DNA of 64,000 bases from Amia ocellicauda (lineage: Eukaryota > Chordata > Actinopteri > Amiiformes > Amiidae), in NCBI RefSeq assembly GCF_036373705.1, contig NC_089855.1, positions 4,440,501 through 4,504,500 of the forward strand. The letters run 5' to 3'. This document shows, piece by piece, positions 1 through 11,813 of the stretch (position 1 is the stretch's first letter; every line of letters begins with the position of its first letter). Both the position numbers and the translations under genes were made by a program. The notes under the pieces were generated by a model that saw only the letters and a list, made by a program, of their open reading frames with translations, did not search any database and was not told the DNA's origin.

Positions 1-771
1 GAGCTGTGGTGAAACTTCAGTCCACCTCTGTGCATGAAGGTGTGTCACATGATTTCAGGTTAAATTCTCTGGGAGGTCCCACAGTTGGTTAGTACAATTC
101 CTATCTAAACCTACATCATGAAGACAAAGGAACATTCAAAACAAATCTGGAATAAGGTTCTTCAAAAGCACCAGTCAGGGGTTGGATATAAGAGCATTTC
201 CAAGGCACTGAATATCCCCTGGAGCACAGTAAAGTCCATTATTAAGACATGGAGACAATATGACACAACTATGAATCTGCCTGGATCAGGCTGTCCTCAG
301 AAACTGAGTATCCAGGCGAGAAGGGCACTAGTCAGGGAGGCCACCAAGAGTTGGCTTACAAACAAGATGGTCAATGTCCTGGAGTGGCTCAATCCAATTG
401 AGAATATGTGGAAAGAGTTGAACATTGCTGTTCACCAAAGGTCCCCATCCATCTTGATGGGGCTTGAGCAATTTTGCAAAGACGAATAGGCAGAAATTGC
501 TGTGTCCAGATGTGCAAAGCTGGTAAAGACTTATCCACATAGACTCATGGCTGTAATTGCTGACAAAGGTGCCTCTACCAAATATTGACTGAAGGGGGAG
601 ATTACTTATGCATTCAAGTATTTTCTGTTTGTATTAATTTAGAACAATTTGCCGATTATATTTTTCACTCTGACATTTTCCACATCTTCTGATTAAATCC
701 ATTCTGATTTCATATTGTAACAATGAAATGTGGAAAAGTCCAAGGGGGGTGAATACTTTTGAGAACCACTG
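1..771 (+). mobile_element. Internally deleted Tc1 element, 5' end outside window
   Basis: The right end reads GTGAATACTTTTGAGAACCACTG followed by TA, a Tc1 terminal repeat. The same element is present whole at 10398-11284, which shows that about 116 bases of the left end lie before this window. It carries a short coding remnant at 118-489 and otherwise only Tc1 non-coding sequence. It belongs to the duplicated block 1-1620. Confidence 0.85.
118..489 (+). pseudogene. Tc1 transposase deletion derivative (123 aa)
   Basis: The reading frame keeps the N-terminal Tc1 helix-turn-helix (KSISKALNIPWSTVKSII, about residues 25-45) and then jumps to the C-terminal part around NPIENMWKELN. The segment holding the first two catalytic aspartates is missing; only the region of the last acidic residue (PIEN) remains. 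Full Tc1 transposases are about 340 residues, so this cannot catalyse transposition. The frame is nonetheless open from ATG to stop, and the copy at 10631-11002 encodes an identical protein. A DNA-binding-only product is possible, but both copies may simply be inherited from one deletion event by duplication. Confidence 0.85.
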
Positions 772-1293
772 TACATAGGAATACACATGCTAAACTGAGA
801 AGTGGTTAAATCTGCAGAAAACATCAACTTCAAACGCATTTAATTTAAAATAAAATAGCAAAATCCAACACAATACCCGAATTAGAGATATGTTGTTTCA
901 TACATTGATTGATTAATGAAGACAAAGATCGCTATGCTTTTTAAATATTTGAATCCAGTCCGTTCACTGCCAGTGCTGGAGGCTCAGTGCGCATAGAGGG
1001 CTGTCTTCAGTGGAGGTGACTGTAGAGGTTTGTTTTAATCAGGTCTGAGAGTTCAGGGAGTAAAGACTCTAAGCTTGACCCCCATGTCCATTGGTTCCCC
1101 AGTGTAGCGAAGTGCAGAGTAATCAAGTACTAGACTGAGGAGATGTTCTGAAAGACTTTCAATTCAGTTTCTACTGGTGTCCCTGGGCTGCTAATGGAAA
1201 TGCTCGACAGGAGACACACACCACAGAGGAGGGATGAGGGCTGCCTTAGCTTTTGTAAAAACAACAGATCACACCCGACTGAGTCACAAAGCC

Positions 1294-1299
1294 TTTATT
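1294..1299 (-). terminator. Candidate minus-strand polyadenylation signal
   Basis: On the minus strand AATAAA is followed within 40 bases by a GT-rich stretch ending in a run of T. The same arrangement is kept in the duplicates at 11808-11813 and 22411-22416. It could end an unrecognised minus-strand transcript; no coding exon that clearly belongs to it was found. Confidence 0.3.
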
Positions 1300-1620
1300 A
1301 TCAGTGCGGTCTGTGTGCCTCGGCTCCAGCAGCATCCTTCAGGCCTGCCCAGCTCCCGCTGCAGGAGGTTGTGAGGAAGCCGTCACTCGCTGCTGGTTGG
1401 GGGGGGTGTTGGACACACAGGGCTGGGGGACTGGGCTCCCTCAGGACAGCAAACAACCAGAGAGAAGATGATCAATCGCCTCCCTCCCTCTCCCAGTCCC
1501 ACAGCCAGCGTGACCTCAGGAGCCGCACTTCTGCACGGCTGTCTGTAGTGGGGCAGCGGGGCCGCCGGGGTCAGAGGTCAGCATGGCTGCCTCCTCTGAG
1601 TGCGACTGCTGCCCCTGCGG

Positions 1621-2008
1621 CATTATCAAAAAAGAAGAAAATAAATAGTAATAGAAACAAATATATATATGCAACCAACAATGTAACAATATTTAAACAA
1701 TACAGGAAATACATATAAATCACTCCCCACCCTCCACCGGATAATGTTGGTTTGGAAGGAGTATATTAGACTTTGTATTGCGTGAGAGTCAATGGCTTCT
1801 CTGTATTGTCCTGTGCTGTTTGGAGCCCATCTGTATGTGTGCTTTAGATTATACAGCTTACTGGGCCATGGCACTGTGCTGCTGGGCTGCTCTGCTCTTT
1901 TTATGTACACAGTGATGTCACTGTGGTCTAACAGGGGGGTTTAAGGCCTGACAATGAAGGTATTTATAGAGGAGGGGTCCAGGTCTGTGATGACATAATC
2001 CACTACAG
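1621..2008 (-). mobile_element. Antisense non-LTR retrotransposon, endonuclease C-terminal part
   Basis: Read on the minus strand, 2008 down to about 1720 encodes the end of an APE-type endonuclease domain (DYVITDLDP, then an SDITVYIKR-like stretch with a stop upstream). It continues the endonuclease segment found at 4845-5590. The two halves are separated by the hAT element at 2009-4836. The remainder down to 1621 is AT-rich. Reverse transcriptase sequence is absent, so the element is truncated. Confidence 0.7.
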
Positions 2009-4836
2009 CAGTGATTCTCCACCGGTGGGCCATGGCCCTCTAGTGGGCCTTCGAGCGCCATCTGGTGGGCCGTGTAGGCAGTGGTAGACTACCCACAAAT
2101 TAATTTGTATTTATTTTTTAATTGACAAATCTTGTTATTTTCTAATTATCTAATTGTTCTTATGAATTGATATGATCAAAAACACTCAAGTCAAGATGCA
2201 TTATCTAAAATCTAATTTATGTTTAAATATCGCAACACCAATCACGTCACAACGTCAGATTGAACGTTTGCTCGATCAGATGCAGTAACGTTAACAACGT
2301 TACTGTAATATGGGTCGTTTTCTAAAAAGAAAAGCAGATGTGGGAGACAGACCTGTGCAAGCAAAAGCTTCGAAGTGTGTGGTGAGAAAATACGACGCTG
2401 AATACGTTACATTGTTTTATAAGGGCAGGTACTGAGACTAAGCCGAAGGCGCAGTGTGTTGAATGTGGAGAAATGGTGTCAAATGAAGCGCTAAAACCAT
2501 CAAAGCTGCAGAGACATTTGAACTCAAAACACCCGGGCTGTGTTGGGAAGCCAAAAGAATATTTCCTAAGGAAAAAAGATGGGCTTCAGGCTCAACAAAA
2601 GGTCATAACATCGTTATCAGCTCAATCAAAAGTCACCTTGAAAGCCAGCTATATGGTTGCCGCTCGTGTTGCTCGTACTAAGAAAGCCATTACTGTCGCT
2701 GAGGAGCTTATTTTGCCAAGTGCTGTGGATCTGTGTCGAGAGTTACTGGGTGACGCAGCTGCAACCAAAATTCAGTCAAAACCACTTTCCGATGACACGG
2801 CCAGACGAAGTGTTGACATGAGCGATGACATTGAAAGCCAACTCGTGGAAAGAATAAAGGCAGCCCTTATTTTGACATACAGCTGGACGAGTCGCGTTAC
2901 TGTTAGTTTTTGTCCGATACTGCATGGACGGTAATCTTTGTGTAGATCTGCTATTTTGCAAAGAACTTCCAACGAGAACAGCGGCAGATAATGTCATGCA
3001 CTGCCTTGATGAGTACTTCACTGAAAAGGTCTTGATTGGAAATACTGCTCAGGTATTTGCACAGACTGCTATGACGGGAAAGCGAGCGCCAGAAGCAAAG
3101 TGGATGCACTGTTTCTTGCACAGGGAAAGTCTTGCAACAAAGCAGATGTCACCAGAACTGCATGAGGTCATGAACATTGCTGTGAAAACTGTTAACTATA
3201 TTAAGAAAAATGCACTCAACTCAAGGTGTTTTGCAGCTCTGTGTGAACGACTTGATGCTGATCATTTGCAGCTCTTGTACCACAGTGAAATACGGTGGCT
3301 TTCAAGAGGATGTGTGCTTAATCGTCTTTTTGAACTGAGAAAAGAAGTGCACATATTTCTGGAAGAGCAACGCTCCCCTCTTGCTGAGCATTACACTGAT
3401 GATCAATTTTGTGCAAAACTGGCCTACTTATCTGATATATTTGATCAGTTAAATCAGCTGAATGTATCAATGCAAGGCATCAAGAAAAAACTAATTCTTT
3501 GGAATAGAAGAGTCAAGGAGGGACGATTTGACATGTTTCCACATCTGAGTGAAACTTTGGAAGCCTCTTCTCATGTGAACATATCAAGTGTCATCACCCA
3601 GCACTTGTCTCAGTTGTCTCGAAAGTTTGCTGACTACTTCCCAGAGGACCCTCGACATGGAAACCTCTGGATTTTGGACCCATTCTCTGTGGATCTTGCT
3701 TCAGAAGACATGGCTCTGTCCACTGTGTTGGAAAATGAACTAATGGAACTATCAGCTGACAGTAGCCTAAAACTTCAACTCACACAAGTTGACCTTGCTT
3801 CATTTTGGTTACTGGCTGCAAGTGAATATCCCTCTCTGTCAAAGCGGGCAATCAAATTTCTGTTGCCTTTCACCACCACATACTTATGTGAGTCAGGGTT
3901 CTCCACTGTGACTATCACAAAATCAAAAGCAAGGAGCAAACTGAAAGTTACTTTGGATGCTACTCTCCATGTCAGTCTCTCACCCATTTCACCAAGACTT
4001 GATCTTATTATCTCCAAGAAGCAAGCCCAAGTGTCTCACTGAGGGTATGCAGAATATGCATTTTGTAGCAAGGTTTGTCTCAGTATATATGTTTTTTCTC
4101 ATGTGAACTACGCCAAAACCTGTTCATGTAAATATGTTAATGTGTTGGGATTTATTAATGGTCCTAGAGTGGTTGTTGATGAAAACTGTGTTATTGACAA
4201 GTGACACACCTGTTAGACTTTCTCACTTTTGGATGTGTGGGAAGGGGTATTAGTAACGTGTCCAGTTTTTCTCCAGTTGAATTGTAAAAAAATATATATA
4301 ATACATGTAACATTTACGTAATGCTTCAAGTTTGTTTAATATGTAAGTTTGTTTTAAACAGTCATGTTCATATCGCTAATTGTATTTGATAAATTACACT
4401 TACAGTATGTAAATTGGGGTGAATGAACTTTGTTGAACATTTCTGGTAATGAATAGAGAGAATGTGTCTGACCTGTTGTTACAGGTATGTTAGCCTGGAT
4501 GTGGGGATGTATTATTAATTAATTTGTTAAAAGAGTGTTGTCCTTGTGTGTCTGACCCAGTCATTGGTCTGACCTGCCCTGTTATTGTTACAGGAATAAA
4601 TGGTTACTGAGTAAACCTGCCAAGTCTTTTTTATACAAGGAGAGTTTTCATCTATATAGCTGACTTAGACCTAGTCTGCTACAGTGGCATAACAGATTAA
4701 CAGCAGAGTATATCATTGTACTTTTTGCATTTTCTGTTATTCTGTGTTCATACTATCATATTTGGAAAGGTGGTCCTCGGAATGTTTTTAAACAGTCATT
4801 GGTGGGCCATGAGTTGCAAAAGGTTGAGAACCCCTG
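2009..4836 (+). mobile_element. hAT (ZBED/FAM200-like) DNA transposon with 8-bp target duplication
   Basis: The ends form an imperfect terminal inverted repeat: CAGTGATTCTCCACC at the left, and CAGGGGTTCTCAACC on the reverse strand at the right. The flanking octamers are CACTACAG (2001-2008) and CACTACAC (4837-4844), a 7/8 match as expected for an aged hAT 8-bp duplication. Transposase remnants lie at 2310-4042. The remaining 800 bases at the 3' side are AT-rich with no coding signal. The element is inserted inside an antisense non-LTR endonuclease sequence. Confidence 0.9.
2310..4042 (+). pseudogene. hAT transposase (ZBED5/FAM200 family), frameshifted
   Basis: Translation begins at an ATG at 2310 (MGRFLKRKADVG, typical of this family's start). 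A frameshift near 2430 separates this from a BED-type zinc finger (VECGEMVSNEALKPS, then RHLNSKHP). A second lesion near 2890 sits in the first part of the RNase H-like core. From 2924 the frame is open for 372 residues and includes HSEIRWLSRG, characteristic of the family, and the C-terminal hATC dimerisation region (TTYLCESGFSTV). Intact relatives are about 600-700 residues. The element is therefore dead but well preserved in its C-terminal half. Confidence 0.85.
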
Positions 4837-6600
4837 CACTACACTGTTACCAAGAGCTGAGCTGTAAGTGAACCTTCCTAAAGAGTCCCCTCTAATCCTG
4901 CCATTAATGACGTACAGGCCCAGGCCCAGACAGAGATGCACTAACTCTCTCCCATTCTTATTTACTACACTGTCGTGGCTGTTGCTGACTGTGTGCTAAT
5001 GAAGTCAGGCAGAGTGCCTGTCCTGGCATTAAAATCACCACATGGGCCTGGAAGTGGCAGATCTCTTTCTGGAGATTGTGGAAGGTGTCTTCATTATAAT
5101 AAGGGGAGTCAGATGGGGGGATGTAGGCAGCACACAGGTAGAGATCTGTTTTAGAGGTGACAATGTTATTGTTAATTTTTAACCACAGGTGAGCTTTTCC
5201 CCTTTTAACTGGCTCAATAAAGTCGGTGAGCTCCCCTCTGTACCACACAATGATGCCCCCTGAGTCTCTTCCACCCTTTGCGTGTGGGTGTTTTATGGAG
5301 GGCACTATAATCTCCCTGTAGCCTGAGGGACAGTGAGTGGACACATCAGCGCGGCACCATATCTCATGCAGGATAATTGCATCAATGTTCTTCAAAGTCA
5401 GGGTGTGTACTCTTCAGTCCAAACGCCGAGGAGAACAGGCCCTGGATATTCCAGCTTCTGATTTTGAGAGATACCATGTTTATGAGGTAAGTGTTTTTTC
5501 AGAATAGAATGAAATAAACTGCAAAAACACAATTTTAAAGCAAAATATTTATAGTAATTTGGTATTTTTGGTATATCTTCCCAGACATGCATTAAGATAT
5601 CAATAGCAGTATAACAGAAACAATGACAATAGCAATAACAACAATAACAATGATAATAACAGCCATAATCTTTTAGTTGTCTGTATAATTATTATTATTT
5701 ATGTATTTATTATTATTATTTTTTAATCTTGATGTCAACATTATATTGTGCTTATATATGTACATTACCTCTGCATGCTGGGTACAGTGAGGGTCCAGGG
5801 CTCCTAACTGAACAGTCTGGTGCAGATGATGTGGAGGAGGTGTTTTATCTCCCCCATCTCTGATCCGACTGTGCCTGCAGCAGTGGCGTAGCTGTGCCTG
5901 GGCACCTCTCTCTGCCCTGGCCCTGGTGCAGGGTAGTGTGTGGGCTGTGTGGGTGCAGGGCTGCAGCTCTCCTCAGGGGCTCGCTGCTGTGCTGGGCCCT
6001 GTGGTGGTTGGGTGTGCACCTGGATTCATTTCGGGGGCTGGCTGGCCCTCGGCCCAGGGCGGTGTTTTTCAGGGCCTTTGCAAAGACCTTCATGCCCTGT
6101 TCGTTGAGGTGGATGTGGTCGCAGAGGTGCTGTGCCCACAGGGTGGGCTGGTGAGCCAGGTGCACATTAGGTAGTTGGGCACAGCCTCTGGCGATCTGGC
6201 TGTTGATGTGGCTGATGGTGTTCTGGGGTACGTCATCTCGGGGCAGCAGGGTGGAGATTATTATTTTTGCCCCTGGGAAGCGCTGTGTGGCTGGAGCATT
6301 GCTGTCTGAGGCAGGGCAGTCTGTGCCAGGGGTAGCATCCTGATCTAAAAGGACAGGGTTGTCCAGGGTGGGCTGGTGTGCTGTGCTGTCAAGGTTTAGT
6401 GCAGAGGCTGCAGGAGGCATCTTCTCTCTCTCGGCCTGCTCCTTTACATGTGGGAAGCCCTGCTGAAAGGCGTCCAGGCTGTCTTCTGTTCCCTGCACCA
6501 GCACTGTGCCAGTGTGATATATATTGAGAGTGAGCACGTTGCTGTCTGTGTCCTCACTCTCACTGATACTCAGCTGTCTCTTCTATTTCAGCATAGTCTG
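4837..6600 (-). mobile_element. Antisense non-LTR retrotransposon, ORF1 and endonuclease start
   Basis: Minus-strand frames give two recognisable parts. At 6537-5845 there is an ORF1-like protein with an SGNH/GDSL-esterase character (GAKIIISTLLPR, and DHIHLNEQG holding the DxxH catalytic pair). After an AT-rich spacer, 5480-4845 encodes the start of an APE endonuclease (SLKIRSWNIQGL, then LHEIWCRADVSTHCPSGY and GGRDSGGIIVWY). A frameshift near 5396 divides the endonuclease. It joins 1621-2008 once the hAT is removed. The clade is uncertain; ORF1 proteins of this SGNH type occur in several fish LINE lineages. Confidence 0.7.
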
Positions 6601-7185
6601 CTATCAGGGTCTCTGGCCAGTATCTTAGCACTTTGTCTTTGTAGGCCTTCCTTGCTTTAGCCCTCCTGTCTCCTCCCGCTTCTCAGGCTTTTCAAATCAA
6701 AACACTTTCCACTGTGCTTCGCTATCTTTTTCTTTTCTTTCCTTCTTAATTTTCTTTTTTCTCTTTTCTTTTGACCCTTTCCTTTCTTTCTGCCCTTTGT
6801 TGTCTTTTTTATGCATTCTTTCCCTTTCTCCTTCAGTTTTGATTTCCTCTTTGTTTCGTTATTCTTGCCATCTCTGCTGTTAATCTTTGCTGTCTTTCTT
6901 CACTTTCGTTATTTCTTGATCTCTTTTTACTCTTTCTTTCCTCTCCTTCTTTGTCTTTCCTTGTCTTAATTTCATAGATTTCATTTTCCTTGTTTTGATT
7001 TCCTTTTTCTTTGAACTCGTTCAAAATCTAAATGTAGATGTGTACAATTTTCAACGTACTTGTTTTCTCATTCATGGATATATTGTCTTTTTTTCAGATT
7101 ATTTAATTCTATTCCAATAGATGTTTAAGGTTTATTAGGAGCTCATTTTTATGTGACCTCTCTCTCTCTCTCTCTCTCTCTCAAA
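6600..7185. other. Pyrimidine-rich spacer
   Basis: The plus strand is strongly T/C-rich (repeated TTTCTTTTC-type runs, about 6700-7000) and ends in a CT microsatellite at 7160-7182. No gene signal was seen. Such tracts can be length-polymorphic. Confidence 0.6.
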
Positions 7186-7363
7186 CACTTGCGGGCGCCA
7201 TGAGTGACTTTCATGCGGGATTTCTTCCTTCACACAAGCTGTGTGTTACTTGAAGACACAAAGCCAGGGAATTGCAAAACTTTAAATACTTGATGTACAA
7301 TAACACACTGCACAAGAAAAACGCTCTTCAAGCTCTGCGCCTTTCCGAGTCATTATCAGACTG

Positions 7364-7371
7364 TGACGTCA
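7364..7371 (+). promoter_or_regulatory. Perfect CRE (TGACGTCA) in the proximal promoter of the HTH gene
   Basis: The palindrome TGACGTCA lies 42 bases upstream of the ATG at 7414, in a locally GC- and CpG-richer stretch (7190-7410). This position is typical of CREB/ATF-bound promoters. No TATA box is visible nearby. Function is inferred only from motif and position. Confidence 0.5.
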
Positions 7372-7413
7372 TCAGTGCGCGCCTGTTGTCAGGAAGCGTG
7401 CATCTCCCGCACC

Positions 7414-9234
7414 ATGTCTGAAGTAAAACCGGGACAGAGGTACGGCATACAGGGACTGCTGTGTAGTGATTTGATTTAAGATTATGGTAATTAATCTGCA
7501 GGTAGACACACTTTGCAAACAGGGGTGAGAAACACCGTGATTCTGCACGAAACGCTCTTTGGACAGATGCGTGTCTGTTGGCAGCCTCGGGTTTCCTCTC
7601 CAAAACAATGCAAATGTACGGCAGGTGTGCAAAGATATTGAAGACTATGAATGTCACCAGATGTGCAGTTAACTTCGTTATATTATTCAGTTTGCTTTAT
7701 TGTTCATGCATAGAGCGGTTGAACAGGGTAAGATTGCAAAGCTGGCCTTGTGTGTGAGTCGACACTAACACTATCCATTTAAATACACTGATAACAAGAA
7801 CCGATGACGTAAAATCTGCAGGTGCTTTGATGCTGTTTGTTACGCAGATAAACTACACTTTACCTAAACGAATGGCTAGAACTCAAAAGCAGCACCGTGG
7901 TCTGTAAAGCGGTTTCCCTCTTTGCGACAAATGCAATTGCAGTGCCATCCTTAACGACTTTCGTGTTGAAGGAAAAATCTTACACTGCGCAGGACTGTGG
8001 CAACACAATTACAATCTCGGATTCACATCAAAAGCTGTGAAATGCTGAGAGTATATATTATCCAGCTGAACAATACAATGCAATACAATGACTTCTAATA
8101 CAATACAAACTATGAACGGAGCTTTGACGAAGCAATCAATTATAGACCAAACATTCAATACTTCTGTATTAGAAGCCACATGCAATTGAAATTGAAATCC
8201 TGTACAAGACTTTGGCTGCCCCCTAGAAACTATTTAACTGCCCGGTATCCTTATCTCTCCCCCATCTCGTCCTGCCCCATTCCCTCTCTTTCCTTCTCCC
8301 TCCTCATCTCTCACTCCAGACACAGATGTAACATGTTTTTGACTCATGGGTATTTTCACATTGCTAATGTGTCTGCTGTTGGAAGATAGTTGCATTGTAC
8401 AGATATCACAGTTAGTCACCCAGCAGTGATATGACTACAGATCTGCTGTTCTGTCTCGGCTGTTGAAATTGAGAAGAGTTGTTTCTGTGTTTTCCAGAAA
8501 AGAGGTGATCGACCCTGAGATGACCGATTTTGAGCGCGGTCTCATCGTTGGTTTCCACAAAGGGGGGAAGTCTCTGGCGGAGATCGTGGAGATCACTGGT
8601 CTGCCCAAACGAGCGGTTAAGAAGTTCCTGAGGGACTGGAAGAAAGGAGCCATCGATGTAAGAACGATAAGATAACTCTGTGAGCTCGTCTGTTTCTCAA
8701 AATTACGGCCGCAGCTCTGATTGGGCTGTGGCCTGAGTTTCGTTCTCTTAGTGCCATCCAGAGGAGTCCAGTCATTCAGTGTCGTGTGTTTTAGTGCTAT
8801 AGCTTCTGGTGCTTGGATAATCTGGCTGGCCGACAGCAGTCACTGAGGGCTACAATGAGTGTACAGATGCTGCTGTAGTTTGGCAGGCAGCCTTTCTGAA
8901 GGGGTGTTAACTGCACTGTCTCCTGAGAGTAAAAAGGCAAACTGCCAGGGCTGCAGGCGCTGCTTTGAAACTCGGCGCTTCTCATCTCCAGGGGCTGTGT
9001 GACGGACCTCACATGAACTGGGCTCAGCAGGGCCTTGTGCCTGTGTCTTGAGCTGTGAGATTGTTATACAATGATCAGATACAGGTGCTACACCAAGGTA
9101 GGGATAGCCTATGCATTGATTGAGCCTATGTGTGTGCAGCCTCCTGTGTCTGTGTGTTGCAGGCCTACACCGGCCTCTACAAGGATGCCAGCGCAGCGGG
9201 GAGAGAGAGCGCCGACAGTGGCAGCGATGACTGA
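7414..9234 (+). CDS. Small helix-turn-helix protein, transposase-HTH-like (85 aa, three exons)
   Basis: The proposed exons are 7414-7439, 8498-8657 and 9163-9234, all with GT-AG borders and matching phases (2, then 0), giving 85 residues. Residues 1-8 are MSEVKPGQ. Exon 2 carries a helix-turn-helix around TDFERGLIVGFHKGGKS and EITGLPKRAVKKFLRDW. Exon 3 gives an acidic, serine-rich tail ending SADSGSDD. The FERG start of the first helix, the length and the spacing resemble the N-terminus of the DD36E transposase at 40730-41770 (NFERGMVVG). No catalytic domain follows, so I infer a DNA-binding or adaptor protein possibly derived from a transposase. Support for a real gene is a CRE 42 bp upstream, a good start context (CACCATG), open frame across three junctions, and an AATAAA at 9694. 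I do not recognise a named orthologue. Confidence 0.6.
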
Positions 9235-10397
9235 CGTCTTGAGGGGGCTCTCGGGCTGCGGCTCCGGTGCCAGCCACCCCCCACAGCGGCTGCCAGCGGG
9301 TCTGTCTGTGTCCGCTCTGCCACTGACGTGACAGGGTCTTGTGTCGGGGGAGAAGGGTGCCCGGGGAGTTGTGTACAGTGCCAATCTGAAGCAGCAGACG
9401 TGTTCTCTGATATGTGGGAAATGCTTTATATACTTTATTTGTTTTATTTGATTATTTTTACTGAAGGGGTGTGATGTAACTGAGTAAAGACCTTTACTAC
9501 AGCAACATTTGTGTTTTTCAATTTCAATTTTTCATCATCTGGATTTCAGTCCATCTTGGCTCTTACTGAACTGAAATTCCTATTGAACTAATCTTAATAT
9601 AATTTGAACCCCTCCTTTTAAAGGGTTTCAGCTAAACATTGCAAGTTATTTATAAAAGAAAATGTTATCATTATTTCCATGCAACCTTTCATAAATAAAT
9701 GATTATTTGGAGGAACTAATGAGAAGCTGTGAATCACATTTTAATGGTTCACATCACATTTATGTCATCTTCCATGGATTCTTCTGTAAAGATTTTCACA
9801 AATTCTCCCATTTTACTTCAGTTGCATTGCTGGATAATATCACAGGGGCAGACTGCGAGCTCAAAATACAATTACTTACTGTGTGCATCTCTTTAGTTAC
9901 AAATAAAATTAATCAGTCTTATGGTGGAACACCTGCAATAAGCAATCAGATTATTCCAGGTGATACTGTAGAAATAGTTCCAAATATGTAAAAAGACAAT
10001 GTGCAATGTGTGCATTCATTATTTCAGTTTAAAATCTGTGCTAATGTCCTAAATTTGTCCTGAAAAAAAGGAATGTGAGGTGGACAAACTTAAATTAAAT
10101 TAACATTCAGGAAAACAGATCAGGGGGTCATCCAGAGATCTGAAGTGATCGCAGGTAAAAGTGCGCACAGCCTAGAATAGCTTACTGTGGTGCCTGATAT
10201 TTGAATTATTTAAAATGGAGTTTTATTTTAATTGAAATGAACTAATCACCTAAAACTTAAACAGATTGTGAACTCGTGTTTTGGCCATTTGAGTCTGGTG
10301 AATGTTTGTCACTGGTGTTGAGGTTATACAATATTCTGCACATATTCTCATGGTTGTATGCATTTAGTTCTGTGTTTTCTTCACTATACAAATTATA

Positions 10398-11284
10398 CAG
10401 TTGCTGTCAAAAGTAATCACCCCTTTGTTGGACTTTTCCACATGTCAATGAATACAAATACAAAATAATTGAATACATAAGTAATTACCCCCTTTGCTAT
10501 GACACTCCTGATTGAGCTGTGGTGAAACTTCAGTCCACCTCTGTGCATGAAGGTGTGTCACATGATTTCAGGTTAAATTCTCTGGGAGGTCCCACAGTTG
10601 GTTAGTACAATTCCTATCTAAACCTACATCATGAAGACAAAGGAACATTCAAAACAAATCTGGAATAAGGTTCTTCAAAAGCACCAGTCAGGGGTTGGAT
10701 ATAAGAGCATTTCCAAGGCACTGAATATCCCCTGGAGCACAGTAAAGTCCATTATTAAGACATGGAGACAATATGACACAACTATGAATCTGCCTGGATC
10801 AGGCTGTCCTCAGAAACTGAGTATCCAGGCGAGAAGGGCACTAGTCAGGGAGGCCACCAAGAGTTGGCTTACAAACAAGATGGTCAATGTCCTGGAGTGG
10901 CTCAATCCAATTGAGAATATGTGGAAAGAGTTGAACATTGCTGTTCACCAAAGGTCCCCATCCATCTTGATGGGGCTTGAGCAATTTTGCAAAGACGAAT
11001 AGGCAGAAATTGCTGTGTCCAGATGTGCAAAGCTGGTAAAGACTTATCCACATAGACTCATGGCTGTAATTGCTGACAAAGGTGCCTCTACCAAATATTG
11101 ACTGAAGGGGGAGATTACTTATGCATTCAAGTATTTTCTGTTTGTATTAATTTAGAACAATTTGCCGATTATATTTTTCACTCTGACATTTTCCACATCT
11201 TCTGATTAAATCCATTCTGATTTCATATTGTAACAATGAAATGTGGAAAAGTCCAAGGGGGGTGAATACTTTTGAGAACCACTG
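10398..11284 (+). mobile_element. Internally deleted Tc1 element, complete, TA target duplication
   Basis: Terminal inverted repeats begin CAGTTGCTGTCAAAAGTAATC and, on the reverse strand of the right end, CAGTGGTTCTCAAAAGTATTC. TA dinucleotides flank at 10396-10397 and 11285-11286. It is 887 bases, against about 1.6 kb for a full Tc1. Unit B has an unoccupied site at about 21881-21887 (AATTATACATAG), confirming the boundaries. Confidence 0.92.
10631..11002 (+). pseudogene. Tc1 transposase deletion derivative, second copy
   Basis: The predicted 123-residue product is identical to that of 118-489: the HTH region is joined to the C-terminal NPIENMW segment and the catalytic aspartate region is missing. 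Identity of the whole protein in two copies reflects recent duplication of the enclosing block rather than independent selection, which cannot be judged from two copies. Confidence 0.85.
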
Positions 11285-11807
11285 TACATAGGAATACACA
11301 TGCTAAACTGAGAAGTGGTTAAATCTGCAGAAAACATCAACTTCAAACGCATTTAATTTAAAATAAAATAGCAAAATCCAACACAATACCTGAATTAGAG
11401 ATATGTTGTTTCATACATTGATTGATTAATGAAGACAAAGATCGCTATGCTTTTTAAATATTTGAATCCAGTCCGTTCACTGGCTAGTGCTGGAGGCTCA
11501 GTGCGCATAGAGGGCTGTCTTCAGTGGAGGTGACTGTAGAGGTTTGTTTTAATCAGGTCTGAGAGTTCAGGGAGTAAAGACTCTAAGCTTGACCCCCATG
11601 TCCATTGGTTCCCCAGTGTAGTGAAGTGCAGAGTAATCAAGTACTAGACTGAGGAGATGTTCTGAAAGACTTTCAATTCAGTTTCTACTGGTGTCCCTGG
11701 GCTGCTAATGGAAATGCTCGACAGGAGACACACACCACAGAGGAGGGATGAGGGCTGCCTTAGCTTTTGTAAAAACAACAGATCACACCCGATTGAGTCA
11801 CAAAGCC

Positions 11808-11813
11808 TTTATT
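11808..11813 (-). terminator. Candidate minus-strand polyadenylation signal (unit A copy)
   Basis: AATAAA on the minus strand with GT-rich sequence after it, the paralogue of 1294-1299 and 22411-22416. Confidence 0.3.

Larger units (their letters stand above)
1..1620 (+). repeat. Duplication unit 0 (paralogue of 10514-12140)
   Basis: Bases 1-1620 match 10514-12140 almost base for base, with offset 10513 changing to 10514 after a 1-base indel and one further 6-base indel near 1517. The Tc1 copy and its flanks are shared, so the Tc1 was present before this duplication. Homology stops abruptly at about 1621, where an antisense non-LTR element begins. The open frame at 1194-1718 crosses this junction and is not a gene. 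Confidence 0.9.

Noticed and set aside
1194-1718. 174-codon plus-strand frame, with relatives at 11708-12034 and 22311-22652
   Set aside because: The copies end at different places and read through indels and a transposon junction; no domain, splice context or frame conservation was found.
9707-9991. 94-codon plus-strand frame
   Set aside because: The unit B paralogue (about 21255-21480) has indels that destroy the frame, so it is probably non-coding.
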